From: an uncultured Clostridia bacterium
GTDB taxonomy: Bacteria > Bacillota > Clostridia > HGM11514
Direction: 5' to 3'
DNA: 64,000 nucleotides
Assembly: GCA_934464705.1 (NCBI GenBank)
Contig: CAKSKB010000005.1
Coordinates: 58,912 to 122,911 of the forward strand
Under the pieces are notes generated by a model that saw only the letters and a list, made by a program, of their open reading frames with translations, searched no databases and was not told the DNA's origin. Numbering within the stretch: the stretch's first letter is position 1; each line of letters opens with the position of its first letter. The translations under genes and the position numbers were made by a program. Shown here piece after piece: positions 40,478-49,760 of the stretch.

Positions 40478-40493
40478 CATGCATTTTACATGA
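40463..40493. promoter_or_regulatory. Candidate ArgR operator (two ARG boxes)
   Basis: TGCATAAAAATTCA (40463-40476) is close to the ARG-box consensus TGAATWWWWATTCA. A weaker second box TGCATTTTACATGA (40480-40493) follows after 3 bp, the usual spacing for an ArgR hexamer. Confidence 0.6.
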
Positions 40494-41133
40494 ATTTTTC
40501 GTCATTGAGAAGCAAATTCTGCAAATCATGAACAGTTTCCGCAAAATAATCAGCTTTTGCCGCTTCAAGTTCTGCCTTTGTTCCGAATCCGTAAAGCGCC
40601 GCAACGGAAGGAATTTTATTCATTTTAGCACCCTCGATATCAAACTTTCTGTCACCTATCATAACGGCATTTTTGCCGCCTGTAAGCTCAAGTGCACGCT
40701 TTACAAGGCTCACCTTCCCCTCCTCGGTATTGGAAAGGTCGGGTCCTACAATTGCGTCGAAAAACTTTGCAATACCAAAATGCTTCGCAATTTTTTCGGA
40801 ATACACCTGCGGTTTTCCGGTTACAACCGCCATGGTGTGCCCTTCAGATTTAAGCCTTTCAAGCATATCATAAATGCCATCGTAGAGCTTGTTTTCAAAC
40901 ATTCCGACAGCCGAAAAACGCTCCCTGTATTTATTCAGAAGTTCATTCGCCGTTTTTTCGTCAACGCCGTATATTTCCATAAAGGCGTTGGTCAGCGGCG
41001 GACCGATAAACCGTTTAAGCTTCTCATAATTATTTTCCGTAATTCCCTTGCTTTCAAGAGCATAACGCACGCACTTCAAGATTCCCTCCTGAGAATCCGT
41101 AAGCGTACCGTCCAAATCAAAAAAGTATGTCAT
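40486..41133 (-). CDS. HAD-family phosphatase (phosphoglycolate phosphatase-like)
   Basis: A 215-residue HAD hydrolase: nucleophile motif FDLDGTLTDS (residues 5-14), motif II VVTGKP, and the MIGDRKFDIEGAK acidic motif. The helical cap (LKRFIGPPLTNAF) fits the Gph/PpaX subfamily. RBS AAAGGAG. It may clear phosphoglycolate or pyrophosphate; the substrate is not decided by sequence. Confidence 0.88.
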   Translation of the reverse strand: MTYFFDLDGTLTDSQEGILKCVRYALESKGITENNYEKLKRFIGPPLTNAFMEIYGVDEKTANELLNKYRERFSAVGMFENKLYDGIYDMLERLKSEGHTMAVVTGKPQVYSEKIAKHFGIAKFFDAIVGPDLSNTEEGKVSLVKRALELTGGKNAVMIGDRKFDIEGAKMNKIPSVAALYGFGTKAELEAAKADYFAETVHDLQNLLLNDEKFM

Positions 41134-41147
41134 AGTGTTCTCCTTTA

Positions 41148-42038
41148 TTAAGCATGCGCTCTCGGGTGCGTGCGGCTGTAAACATCCTTGATTCTCTTTT
41201 TCGCCATGTTTGCGTAAACCTGGGTTGAAGATATATCGGAATGACCCATCATTTCCTGAATTGAGCGCAAATCCGCACCGTTCTCAAGCAGATGCATTGC
41301 GAAAGAATGTCTTAGTGTGTGCGGAGTTATATCCTTTTCTATACCTGCGGCCGCCGTATAATATTTTATTATTTTCCAGAAACCCTGCCGACTGAGGCGT
41401 TTGCCGTTGCAATTTACAAAGAGCGCTGTTTCGGAAGGGTCAATAATCATGACCTTTCTTGCGTTCAGAAGATAATCTCCGAGCGCGTCCGCCGCCACAG
41501 TGTGAATGGGCACAATTCTGTCCTTTGCGCCGGAGCGGCATTTTATGTATCCGAGTTCAATGCTGACATCATCGACATTCAGAGAAATAAGCTCCGTAAC
41601 CCTTATCCCGGTTGCGTAAAGAAGTTCCAGCATAGCCTTGTCCCGATAACCTTTAAGGTCTACGCATTTGGGCTGAGCAAGGAGAAGCGTAATTTCATCA
41701 CCGGTCATAATTTCGGGTTCCTTTTTCGGAATTTTTCCGGACTTTATTTCGGCGGTCGGGTCATATGAAATAAGCTTTTCGTGAAGCAGAAATTTATAGT
41801 ACGCCCTGACCGATGCAATGTTTCTGGCGAGCGTTGAAGCCGCCTTGCCGAGCGCCTTAAGGTAATCTATGTAAGCGGAAACCGACGCTCCGGTTGCAAG
41901 GAGGGTACTGTCAAAGCTTTCGTGCTCCAGAAATCCCACAAACTGACCGATATCCCTTTTATATGATTCGAGAGTATTATCCGAAACCTTTTTTTCATTC
42001 ATGAGGTATTCTTCAAATTCTGATATGTAAGCTGTCAT
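41148..42038 (-). CDS. xerD: Tyrosine recombinase XerD-like
   Basis: A 296-residue tyrosine recombinase that resolves chromosome dimers at dif sites. The catalytic set is complete: Arg146 (TGIRVTEL), Lys172, His240 and Arg243 (HTLRHSF), His266 (GHSDIS) and Tyr275 (TQVYANM). The N-terminal SAM-like domain starts FEEYLMNEKKVSDNTLESYKRDI. Position next to a spoIIM-like gene matches Bacillus, where spoIIM lies near ripX/xerD; this supports the housekeeping role over a phage integrase. Confidence 0.92.
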   Translation of the reverse strand: MTAYISEFEEYLMNEKKVSDNTLESYKRDIGQFVGFLEHESFDSTLLATGASVSAYIDYLKALGKAASTLARNIASVRAYYKFLLHEKLISYDPTAEIKSGKIPKKEPEIMTGDEITLLLAQPKCVDLKGYRDKAMLELLYATGIRVTELISLNVDDVSIELGYIKCRSGAKDRIVPIHTVAADALGDYLLNARKVMIIDPSETALFVNCNGKRLSRQGFWKIIKYYTAAAGIEKDITPHTLRHSFAMHLLENGADLRSIQEMMGHSDISSTQVYANMAKKRIKDVYSRTHPRAHA

Positions 42039-42185
42039 TTTTCAAATCCCCTAATTTACATAATATTTCGCATAAATATTATTTTACTCCAAAATCGGTG
42101 ATTTGTACAGTGTTTTTTACAAAAATGTTACACAAAAATTACTGCTGTTTTTCGTGCAACATTTTTCGTGTCATACATATTGTGT

Positions 42186-42794
42186 TTACATATACAGACC
42201 GGAAACAACATTTAGAATCGGCGGCACGATGTATATTTCGGCAAGTCTTGAAATCAGCATAAATAAGAACATAACAGCACATGAAATAAGCATAAATTTA
42301 GCGTCACAGGAAAATTCCGGAGAGGTCCGCCTGCGGCAGATTTTGAGCATGGAAAGCGATGACCTTATAGAATTCACGGAAGCAAAAACCAACGGCGGCA
42401 TCCAAAGCAGTGCCGGAATAACGAGCGCCAGAAGTATAAAAACCACAGATTTAAACCCGTAGACGCTATAGAATGCGGCTGCGGAAAAGCCAAATGCGAA
42501 ACCTCGGTAGGCATCGATTATCGGCAGTGCCGCAAATCCTATCGGTGACAGCCCGAAAATTGCGGCGAGAGACGATATAAGAAGCGCCGACCCGAACGCC
42601 CGAAGCCAGAGCGCTGATTTTGAAACATCGGAAAGACCGCCGAAAAATGCAGTCAGGTAATCGCTGTCGGAAAAGTTTTTTCCGCCGGCAATACCGAGCA
42701 GAATCCCGAAAATTGCCGCACCGACCGACAAAAAATACAAAATTTTATTTTCGCAGAAATGAGAATACATAAACCTTAAAATTCTTTTAAACAC
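42186..42794 (-). CDS. spoIIM: SpoIIM-like sporulation membrane protein
   Basis: A 202-residue membrane protein with about five hydrophobic segments. It belongs by size, layout and position next to xerD to the SpoIIM family, a part of the DMP peptidoglycan-degrading machine that drives forespore engulfment. Helpful segments are ALLISSLAAIFGLSPIGFAALP and YRGFAFGFSAAAF. Its partners spoIID and spoIIP are not in the window. Confidence 0.75.
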   Translation of the reverse strand: MFKRILRFMYSHFCENKILYFLSVGAAIFGILLGIAGGKNFSDSDYLTAFFGGLSDVSKSALWLRAFGSALLISSLAAIFGLSPIGFAALPIIDAYRGFAFGFSAAAFYSVYGFKSVVFILLALVIPALLWMPPLVFASVNSIRSSLSMLKICRRRTSPEFSCDAKFMLISCAVMFLFMLISRLAEIYIVPPILNVVSGLYM

Positions 42795-42842
42795 AAAAAT
42801 CCCCGTCCCTTCAATATATTATATGAAGGAAACGGGAATTTT
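42795..42842 (-). terminator. Terminator between proC and spoIIM
   Basis: An imperfect stem of about 15 bp (42796-42813 with 42824-42842, two internal mismatches) followed on the minus strand by five T residues. It separates the proC unit from spoIIM. Confidence 0.7.
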
Positions 42843-42850
42843 AAGACAAG

Positions 42851-43648
42851 CTATTTGCCAAGCTGCTTTGATTTTTCGGCACATCTTGTCATTGCGTCCA
42901 TAAGTGCCGCACGGAAACCGTGCTGCTCCAGCGCTTCAACTGCGTCAATTGTTGTTCCGCCGGGCGAGCAGACCATATCTTTAAGCTCTCCGGGATGTTT
43001 TTTTGTTTCAAGCACCATTTCGGAAGAACCCGCAACTGTGTGCGCAGCGAGAATATAAGCCTTATCTCTCGGGATGCCAAGCTTAACGGCAGCGTCAGCC
43101 ATTGCTTCAATCATCATAAATACATACGCCGGGCCGCTTCCATTAACGGCTACCGCTGCATCGAGAAGCTTTTCATCAAGTTCCATAGCATAGCCGAAAC
43201 AGGAAAGGATTTCCTCCGCAATCTCAATATCTTCACCCGAAACATCGGAATTATGACAAAAAACCGTCATACCGCTGTTAATCTGAGCAGGCATGTTGGG
43301 CATGGTTCTTATAATTCTTGCACCGCCGCCGAAAAAATCCGAAACGAATTTTATCGAAAGACCGGGGGCAATTGTGATGTAAAGCTTATCCGAAAAATCC
43401 GACAGTTCCTTCAGCACAACCGGGTATATGTTCGGCTTGACAGCTAAAATAACAACATCGGCATTTTCTGCGGCTTCCCTGTTGTCTATCACAGTATTAA
43501 CGCCGATTTCCGCAATTTTTTCAAGCTTTTCATTATCCAAATCGCTCACGGTTATATGCCTCGGGTTTACGGCGGAAGCCATACCCCTAACTATTGCGGT
43601 CGCCATATTTCCGGCGCCTATAACGCTTATTTTCAAGTTTTCAATCAT
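42851..43648 (-). CDS. proC: Pyrroline-5-carboxylate reductase
   Basis: A 265-residue NAD(P)H-dependent enzyme making proline from pyrroline-5-carboxylate. The cofactor motif is GAGNMATAIVRG (residues 11-22), and the family signature DMVCSPGGTTIDAVEALEQHGFR is near the C-terminus. It lies 4 bp after purB. Confidence 0.95.
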   Translation of the reverse strand: MIENLKISVIGAGNMATAIVRGMASAVNPRHITVSDLDNEKLEKIAEIGVNTVIDNREAAENADVVILAVKPNIYPVVLKELSDFSDKLYITIAPGLSIKFVSDFFGGGARIIRTMPNMPAQINSGMTVFCHNSDVSGEDIEIAEEILSCFGYAMELDEKLLDAAVAVNGSGPAYVFMMIEAMADAAVKLGIPRDKAYILAAHTVAGSSEMVLETKKHPGELKDMVCSPGGTTIDAVEALEQHGFRAALMDAMTRCAEKSKQLGK

Positions 43649-43652
43649 GATA

Positions 43653-45083
43653 TCACACCTTCAGTTCGGCGTCAAAGCCGATTTCATCTTTATACTTTTC
43701 AAGCACGGGAGCGATAAATCCGTCCACAAATTCATCAACCTGCTCTGCGCTTCTGCCGATAAAGTTTTTTGCGTCCAAAATAGCGTTCAGTTCCTCAACA
43801 GAAAGCCCGAACATATCATCATCGGCAATTCGCTCGATAAGGTCATTCTTTTCGCCCTCAATCTTAACCTTTGCGGCAGCAGCCATTGAATGCCGTCTTA
43901 TTCTCTCATGAAGTTCCTGGCGGTTTCCGCCCCTTTTAACGGCGTCCATCATGATGTTTTCGGTTGCCATGAACGGCAGTTCGCTTTTTACCCTCGCTGC
44001 GATAACCTTATCGTAAACCACCATGCCCTCCGCAACATTCATATATATATTGAGGATTGCGTCGGTTGCCAAAAATCCCTCCGCCATTGAAATCCTCTTG
44101 TTTGCCGAATCATCGAGAGTTCTTTCAAACCACTGAACCGACGCCGTCATGCACGGATTCAGTGCGTCTGCCATTACATATCTCGCAAGCGAGCAAATGC
44201 GTTCGCTGCGCATTGGATTGCGCTTGTAAGCCATTGCGGAGGAACCGATCTGATTCTTCTCAAACGGTTCTTCGATTTCTTTAAGATTCTGAAGAAGTCT
44301 CAAATCCGTTGCAAACTTGTGCGCACTCTGCGCAATACCGCTTAGCACGCCGAGAATACGGCTATCGATTTTTCTCGAATATGTTTGCCCGGAAACCGGG
44401 TACACATCCTCAAATCCCATATTTTCCGCAATCATCTGCTCCATTTTTCGGATTTTTTCGCTGTCGCCCTCAAAAAGTTCAACAAAGCTTGCCTGGGTTC
44501 CCGTAGTTCCCTTCGACCCCAAAAGCTTAAGGCTTGAAATAAGATATTCCAGATCCTGATAGTCAAGATACAGCTCGTGAAGCCAGAGCGATGCGCGTTT
44601 TCCGACGGTTGTGAGCTGCGCCGGCTGGAAGTGCGTAAACCCGAGAGTAGGCATGCTTTTGTATTTTTTCGCAAAATCGGCAAGCAGCGCCATAACGCTG
44701 ACGAGTTTTCTGCGGATAAGCATAAGCCCTTCTCTCATAACGATAATATCGGTATTGTCACCGACATAGCAAGAGGTTGCGCCCAGGTGAATTATACCTG
44801 CCGCTTTGGGGCACTGCACACCGTAGGCGTAAACATGTGACATAACATCATGCCTTACTTCCTTTTCCCTTGCTTCGGCAACGCTGTAATTGATGTCCTC
44901 GGCATGTGCCTCCAGCTCCTCAATCTGCTCTTTTGTTACCGGGAGCCCCAGCGCATTTTCTGCCTTTGCAAGCGCAATCCACAGCCTGCGCCATGTTTTG
45001 AACTTTTTGTCGGGGGAGAAAATGTACTTCATCTCGTCGCTCGCATATCTTGAATTAAGCGGGGTTTCATAGGTATTTCTCAA
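43653..45083 (-). CDS. purB: Adenylosuccinate lyase
   Basis: A 476-residue fumarase/aspartase-superfamily enzyme acting twice in purine synthesis (SAICAR and adenylosuccinate cleavage). The signature GSSAMAYKRNPMRSE is present, and HLGATSCYVGDN holds an active-site His/Thr region. The best start is TTG 45083, six bases after GAGGTG (protein begins MRNTYETPL); the GTG at 45092 falls on the ribosome site. Confidence 0.95.
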   Translation of the reverse strand: MRNTYETPLNSRYASDEMKYIFSPDKKFKTWRRLWIALAKAENALGLPVTKEQIEELEAHAEDINYSVAEAREKEVRHDVMSHVYAYGVQCPKAAGIIHLGATSCYVGDNTDIIVMREGLMLIRRKLVSVMALLADFAKKYKSMPTLGFTHFQPAQLTTVGKRASLWLHELYLDYQDLEYLISSLKLLGSKGTTGTQASFVELFEGDSEKIRKMEQMIAENMGFEDVYPVSGQTYSRKIDSRILGVLSGIAQSAHKFATDLRLLQNLKEIEEPFEKNQIGSSAMAYKRNPMRSERICSLARYVMADALNPCMTASVQWFERTLDDSANKRISMAEGFLATDAILNIYMNVAEGMVVYDKVIAARVKSELPFMATENIMMDAVKRGGNRQELHERIRRHSMAAAAKVKIEGEKNDLIERIADDDMFGLSVEELNAILDAKNFIGRSAEQVDEFVDGFIAPVLEKYKDEIGFDAELKV

Positions 45084-45102
45084 AGCATTCACCTCAAAAA
45101 AA

Positions 45103-46296
45103 TTAAAATTCGTGTTTAATAAATTTTTCTATTCTGTCAAGACCCTCCACGATGTTTTCCATGGAGGTTGCATACGAAAGTCTCGTGTAGCCTTCCGCAG
45201 CGAAGCCGCTTCCGGGGACAAGCCCGACTTTTGCGACCTCAAGAAGTTTTTCGCAGAACTCGTCGGAGTTCGTTATAACTTTGCCGTAAAAGTCCTTGCC
45301 GAAAAGCTTTGATATATCCATCATAACATAGAACGCGCCGTTAGGCATATCAGCCGAAACGCCGTCAATTGAGTTAATTTTTTCAACCATATAATTGCGG
45401 CGCTTCAGGAACTCAACGCACATCATTTTTGTAAAATCGTCATTTCCTTCATATGCTGCCAAAGCCGCCATCTGAGCAATTGAGTTGGGATTTGAGGAAG
45501 CATGGCTCTGCATATTGGACATTGCCTTTGTTATTTTTTCGTCCGCTGCGGTAAAACCGATTCTCCAGCCGGTCATGGAATGGCTCTTTGAAAGACCGTT
45601 CACAATAATTGTTCTTTTCTTTATTTCATCGCCGAAGGACGCAATGCTTATGTGCTTTTCGCCGTCATAGATGAGTTTTTCGTAAATCTCATCCGATATA
45701 ACATAAAGTCCCCGGCGAACAGCGAACTCTGCAAGCGCGCGGATTTCATCTTCGGTATATATAAGCCCGGTCGGATTATTGGGGCTGTTCAGAATAAAAG
45801 CCTTTGTATTTTCCGTGAGCGCCGCCTCAAGGTCGGAAACAGTAACCTTAAACCCGTTTGAGCCGGGCACAACAACGGGAGTTCCGTCCGCAAGCTTAAT
45901 CATTTCCGGATAGCTCACCCAGTAAGGCGCCGGAATAAGAACCTCGTCACCGGGGTTGCAGATTGCGGAAAAGGCATTTACCAAAGCCTGTTTTGCACCG
46001 TTGCTGACAACAATCTGGCTCGGCTTATAGGAAAGACCGTTATCTCGTTCAAGCTTTTTGCAGATTGCCTTTTTAAGCTCCGGCGTACCCGAAGCCGGAG
46101 TGTATTTTGTGAAGCCGTCACGAATCGCCTTTATTGCGGCTTCCTTAACATAATCGGGGGTGTCAAAATCAGGCTGACCGGCACCGAATCCGATAACATT
46201 TTCGCCGGCTGCTTTTAAAGTCTTAACCTTTTCGTCAATCGACAGCGTCGGCGAAGGATTTATTGTACTGATTTTTTTAGATATTAAAATTTCCAT
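45103..46296 (-). CDS. Aspartate aminotransferase-like PLP enzyme
   Basis: A 397-residue class I aminotransferase. The PLP-lysine lies in NGLSKSHSMTGWRIGF, the phosphate-binding SNGAKQAL and the NSPNNPTG segment are present, and an Arg in LSYATS near the C-terminus binds the carboxylate. Its size and motifs fit the AspB group that makes aspartate. It has its own promoter and lies upstream of purB, which feeds on aspartate. Confidence 0.92.
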   Translation of the reverse strand: MEILISKKISTINPSPTLSIDEKVKTLKAAGENVIGFGAGQPDFDTPDYVKEAAIKAIRDGFTKYTPASGTPELKKAICKKLERDNGLSYKPSQIVVSNGAKQALVNAFSAICNPGDEVLIPAPYWVSYPEMIKLADGTPVVVPGSNGFKVTVSDLEAALTENTKAFILNSPNNPTGLIYTEDEIRALAEFAVRRGLYVISDEIYEKLIYDGEKHISIASFGDEIKKRTIIVNGLSKSHSMTGWRIGFTAADEKITKAMSNMQSHASSNPNSIAQMAALAAYEGNDDFTKMMCVEFLKRRNYMVEKINSIDGVSADMPNGAFYVMMDISKLFGKDFYGKVITNSDEFCEKLLEVAKVGLVPGSGFAAEGYTRLSYATSMENIVEGLDRIEKFIKHEF

Positions 46297-46340
46297 TTAA
46301 ATCGTCCTCACAATAAATTTAATAAAAAGTATATACTTAT

Positions 46341-46369
46341 ATTGTAATACAAAATCGAAATTTTTGCAA
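46341..46369 (-). promoter_or_regulatory. Promoter of the aminotransferase-purB-proC unit
   Basis: On the minus strand TTGCAA (46364-46369) and TACAAT (46341-46346) are separated by 17 bp. Confidence 0.65.
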
Positions 46370-46387
46370 GTTTAATATTATAAAAAT

Positions 46388-47239
46388 TCATAAATTGTTT
46401 TTGACAAAAGTTATATAGTTTTCATAAAAAATAGCGGAAACCAATTTTTCGGGGTAATTTAGTCTTAACAGCTCATCGGCAAGAACATAGTATTTTCCGC
46501 CGTTTTCTAAGTTTTCGGGATAGGAATCGATTCCGTCGAAGTCCGAACCTATACCGACTGCTCTTTCACCGCCCAATGAAAGAAAGTGCTCGATATGTTT
46601 CACAATTGTACTTACATCTGCGGAATTATCTTCGGATAAAAAGGGCAGATAGAAGTTAATCCCGACCATACCTCCCGTATTTTTAATATGCAGAAACTGC
46701 TCATCCGTCAAATTGCGGCGGTGCGGGCACACGGCTTTTGAGTTTGAATGGCTTGCGATAAAAGGCTTTTTATAAACCTCTGCCACATTCCAAAATGTTT
46801 TCTCCGATGCATGGGAAACATCGGGAACAATGCCCAAAGTTTCAAATTCCGCCAGAACGCATTTTCCGAAATCCGAAAGCCCGAGGTCATCGCTGTCTGC
46901 GTTTCCGGAGGCAATAAGATTGCCGAAATTCCATGTAAGCGTAACAAATCTTATTCCAAGGCTGCGGACAGCATGAACATCCTCAATAGATTTTATCGGG
47001 TCGCCGCCCTCAAGCGCTAAAATCCCGACGGTTTTGCCTAAATCAATTTCCCTGAACTTTGCTGCCATTTTGCGCACCTCAGCCATAGGGTCGGCAAATT
47101 GAGGGTCTGAAAATGCAGCAAAAACCTGCACTCCGTCATGCAGGTTTCTTTTGTTTATATTCAGCTTTTCGGAAGAAAAATCAAGATTTTCGTAAACCAT
47201 TCTGTAAAGCGTGTCGCAGTGAGAATCAAAAACAAGCAT
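46388..47239 (-). CDS. Membrane dipeptidase-like peptidase (M19)
   Basis: A 283-residue metallopeptidase of the M19 (renal dipeptidase) family. Zinc ligands appear as HxD in FDSHCDTLY, Glu in LALEGGDPI and His in DVSHAS and ASHSNSKAV. The C-terminal GIGSDFDGID also fits. It splits dipeptides, often ones with D-residues. It follows yraN and is the last gene of the rplS operon. Confidence 0.9.
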   Translation of the reverse strand: MLVFDSHCDTLYRMVYENLDFSSEKLNINKRNLHDGVQVFAAFSDPQFADPMAEVRKMAAKFREIDLGKTVGILALEGGDPIKSIEDVHAVRSLGIRFVTLTWNFGNLIASGNADSDDLGLSDFGKCVLAEFETLGIVPDVSHASEKTFWNVAEVYKKPFIASHSNSKAVCPHRRNLTDEQFLHIKNTGGMVGINFYLPFLSEDNSADVSTIVKHIEHFLSLGGERAVGIGSDFDGIDSYPENLENGGKYYVLADELLRLNYPEKLVSAIFYENYITFVKNNL

Positions 47240-47241
47240 AT

Positions 47242-47619
47242 TTACACCCCAAACGCATTTTCGATATGATTGACCTTGACCGTTTTAAAACCGCCGAAAA
47301 CGGATTTTTTATACATGACCTCGATAACATCGAATCTGAAATCGTTATCGGGGCGATGCTGCATAATGTAAGCCATAGCAGTATTCGCAATTTTTTGCTG
47401 TTTCACTGCGTTTACCGCCTCGGAAGGTGCGCCGAAATCCTCTGAATTTCTGGTTTTCACCTCGACGAAGACAACATAACTGCCCTTTTCGGCAATAATA
47501 TCGATTTCGCCGCCGCGGTTTCGGTAATTCCGTTCGAGGATTTTATATCCGCGGTGTTTAAGATAAGTGCACGCCGAAGTTTCGCCGAAATCTCCGACGG
47601 ATTTATTTTCGCTTTTCAT
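47242..47619 (-). CDS. yraN: YraN/UPF0102 nuclease-fold protein
   Basis: A 125-residue protein of the UPF0102 family with a restriction-endonuclease-like core: GETSACTYLKHRGYKILERNYRNRGGEIDIIAE (Glu and Asp of the active site) and VFVEVKTRN (E-x-K). The role is unclear; it may process Holliday-type DNA. The start overlaps the rnhB stop by ATGA. Confidence 0.92.
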   Translation of the reverse strand: MKSENKSVGDFGETSACTYLKHRGYKILERNYRNRGGEIDIIAEKGSYVVFVEVKTRNSEDFGAPSEAVNAVKQQKIANTAMAYIMQHRPDNDFRFDVIEVMYKKSVFGGFKTVKVNHIENAFGV

Positions 47620-48236
47620 AAGTTTTCACCCAATATTTTTTTAAGAAAGCTTTTTCTGTGAATGGGGCACGGCCCGTACTTTTTAATCGCATCGATGTGC
47701 TGCGCCGTACCGTAGCCTTTGTGTTTGTCAAAGCCGTATTCGGGATATTTCGCCGAAAGTTCCGCAATATACCTGTCACGGCTGACCTTCGCCAGAATTG
47801 ACGCCGCCGCAATACAGTAAACCTTTGCGTCACCCTTAATAACCGTTTCGTGAGGAACCGTCATGTTTTTAATACTGTTGCCGTCAATGAGCACAAAATC
47901 CGGCTTAACCGCAAGTGAATCCACCGCCATATTCATAGCTTTGTGAGTGGCATTTAATATATTGATTTCATCGATTTCACGCTCGTCAACCGAAGCGATT
48001 GCGTAGTAATCGGCATTTTCGATTATGTAGTCAAAAACCTTTTCCCGCTTTTTTTCGCTCAGCTTTTTAGAATCCTTAATATCGGGAATATATTTATCCT
48101 CACTCATAATAACCGCCGCAGCAAAAACAGGACCGGCAAGGGGACCTCTCCCCGCTTCGTCAACACCTGCAACGAGTAAAAAGCCGCTTTCGTGCAAAAT
48201 ACATTCCGCCGCTGCCATATTGAATGAATATGTCAT
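47616..48236 (-). CDS. rnhB: Ribonuclease HII
   Basis: A 206-residue enzyme that cuts RNA in RNA-DNA hybrids and removes ribonucleotides from DNA. The acidic motif VDEAGRGPLAGPV has Asp26 and Glu27, DSKKLSEKKRE follows, and ASILAKVSRD closes the site. The start ATG 48236 lies right at the rbgA stop, behind AAAGG. Confidence 0.95.
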   Translation of the reverse strand: MTYSFNMAAAECILHESGFLLVAGVDEAGRGPLAGPVFAAAVIMSEDKYIPDIKDSKKLSEKKREKVFDYIIENADYYAIASVDEREIDEINILNATHKAMNMAVDSLAVKPDFVLIDGNSIKNMTVPHETVIKGDAKVYCIAAASILAKVSRDRYIAELSAKYPEYGFDKHKGYGTAQHIDAIKKYGPCPIHRKSFLKKILGENL

Positions 48237-48237
48237 G

Positions 48238-49089
48238 TTATTCAGCCCTTTCGAGAGTAATTTTCCCAAGCCTGCAGCCCCTGAACTCATCAAGAAGAAT
48301 TTTAGCCGCACGCTCGGTATCTATAACGCCTCCGCTGCGCAAAAACCCCCTGTTTTTCCCGATAAGTTCCAATATTTCATAAGTTGTTATCTCGCCCGAA
48401 AACTCGGGAAGCTTATATCGCTCGCAAAGATTCTTCTCATATCCCCCGGCACGGAGCGTACCGATAAGGCTGCACGCAAGCTCCTCGGGGTCAACAATTT
48501 CATCCTTGATTGCCCCAGTAAACGCAAGGCGGAGCCCCACGCTCTCATCCTCAAATTTGGGCCACAAAATCCCCGGAGTGTCCAAAAGTTCATAGCCTGA
48601 ACCAAGGCGAATCCACTGTTTTCCTCTTGTTACTCCGGGTTTATCACCGACCTTGGTGCTTGATTTCCCCGAAATCTTATTAATAAACGATGATTTGCCG
48701 ACATTCGGCACTCCGACAATCATCAGCCTGATGCTTTTTTTTATGCCGCGCTGCTCATTCGCCCTAATCTTTTCTGCGAGCACATCTCTGACCGCCCCCA
48801 AAACAGCGGCGGTTCCTCTGCCGCTCTGACAGTCCGTAACGCAAACCTTCACACCGTTTTCGGAAAAATACTTAACCCACTCGTCGGTTCTTGCGCCGTC
48901 CGCCATATCGGCCTTATTGAGCACGGTAACCCTCGGCTTTCCGCGCGTAAGCATATCAATATCGGGATTCCTCGACGCAAGCGGAATACGCGCGTCCAAA
49001 AGTTCAATGACAGCGTCAACCAGCTTTATGTCCTGCTCGATATTTCTCCTTGTTTTGGTCATATGACCCGGAAACCACTGTATACTCAT
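48238..49089 (-). CDS. rbgA: Ribosome biogenesis GTPase YlqF/RbgA
   Basis: A 283-residue circularly permuted GTPase: NKAD (G4, residues 58-61) precedes GVPNVGKS (G1, 126-133) and DTPGILWP (G3). RbgA helps late assembly of the 50S subunit. The N-terminal IQWFPGHM motif is diagnostic. It sits in the order rplS-lepB-rbgA-rnhB. Confidence 0.95.
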   Translation of the reverse strand: MSIQWFPGHMTKTRRNIEQDIKLVDAVIELLDARIPLASRNPDIDMLTRGKPRVTVLNKADMADGARTDEWVKYFSENGVKVCVTDCQSGRGTAAVLGAVRDVLAEKIRANEQRGIKKSIRLMIVGVPNVGKSSFINKISGKSSTKVGDKPGVTRGKQWIRLGSGYELLDTPGILWPKFEDESVGLRLAFTGAIKDEIVDPEELACSLIGTLRAGGYEKNLCERYKLPEFSGEITTYEILELIGKNRGFLRSGGVIDTERAAKILLDEFRGCRLGKITLERAE

Positions 49090-49097
49090 ACGATCAC

Positions 49098-49703
49098 CTA
49101 TTTCAGAAGCCCGAATGTTTTGAACGGATAAACTCTGAACACCGCCTCACCGACAATATCCTTTTTGTTTACCGGACCTATATCACGGCTGTCACGGCTG
49201 TTCGCACGGTTATCACCCATAACGAAAATATACCCTTCCGGCACCTTGTACGGGTTATCCTTTGTGGGGATAATCCACTGACTGATATTTTCCGGTTCAT
49301 CGGAGCGCACAGGTTTTCCGGCAGCGTCCGCCGCAAAGCTTATGCCATGGTTTGAAACCGAGCCTGTATAATCCTCTTTAAGTGCCTCGCCGTCAACGAA
49401 AACAGTACCGTCCTCGTCGACAAAAACAGTCTGCCCGGAAAGAGCTATCACCCTCTTAATGTACGGCCTTGAAGGGTCACCGTACGGGTCAAACACAATA
49501 ATATCGCCGTTATCGGGCTTATAGTTAAGCTTGACAACGCAGAGCCTGTCGCCGTCGGCAAGGGTGTAATCCATAGAATGACCGTCAACCAAAACCATGG
49601 TAAACAGGAACTTTCTGATTACAAATGCCGCCAGCACGGCAATAACGATAACCATAATCCAGTCAACAACTTCTTTTAAAACCTTGTTCTGAATTGCAAA
49701 CAT
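49098..49703 (-). CDS. lepB: Signal peptidase I
   Basis: A 201-residue membrane protease that removes signal peptides. One N-terminal membrane helix (about 13-35) is followed by catalytic Ser43 (GHSMDYT) and Lys83 (YIKRVIAL); GDNRANSRDSRDIGPV is the conserved box E. The start is ATG 49703 behind TTGGAGG. It acts outside the membrane, as is needed for the many exported proteins here. Confidence 0.95.
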   Translation of the reverse strand: MFAIQNKVLKEVVDWIMVIVIAVLAAFVIRKFLFTMVLVDGHSMDYTLADGDRLCVVKLNYKPDNGDIIVFDPYGDPSRPYIKRVIALSGQTVFVDEDGTVFVDGEALKEDYTGSVSNHGISFAADAAGKPVRSDEPENISQWIIPTKDNPYKVPEGYIFVMGDNRANSRDSRDIGPVNKKDIVGEAVFRVYPFKTFGLLK

Positions 49704-49760
49704 AGGACAAACCTCCAAAAAAGCAAACGAGGCCGCCGTAAGCCGCCTCATTTATCTCAG

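Noticed and set aside
42157..42185. TGCAACATTTTTCGTG, a match to the left block of the ECF promoter
   Set aside because: The right block (TTATAAGTGA) is missing at the required spacing and no plus-strand gene follows.
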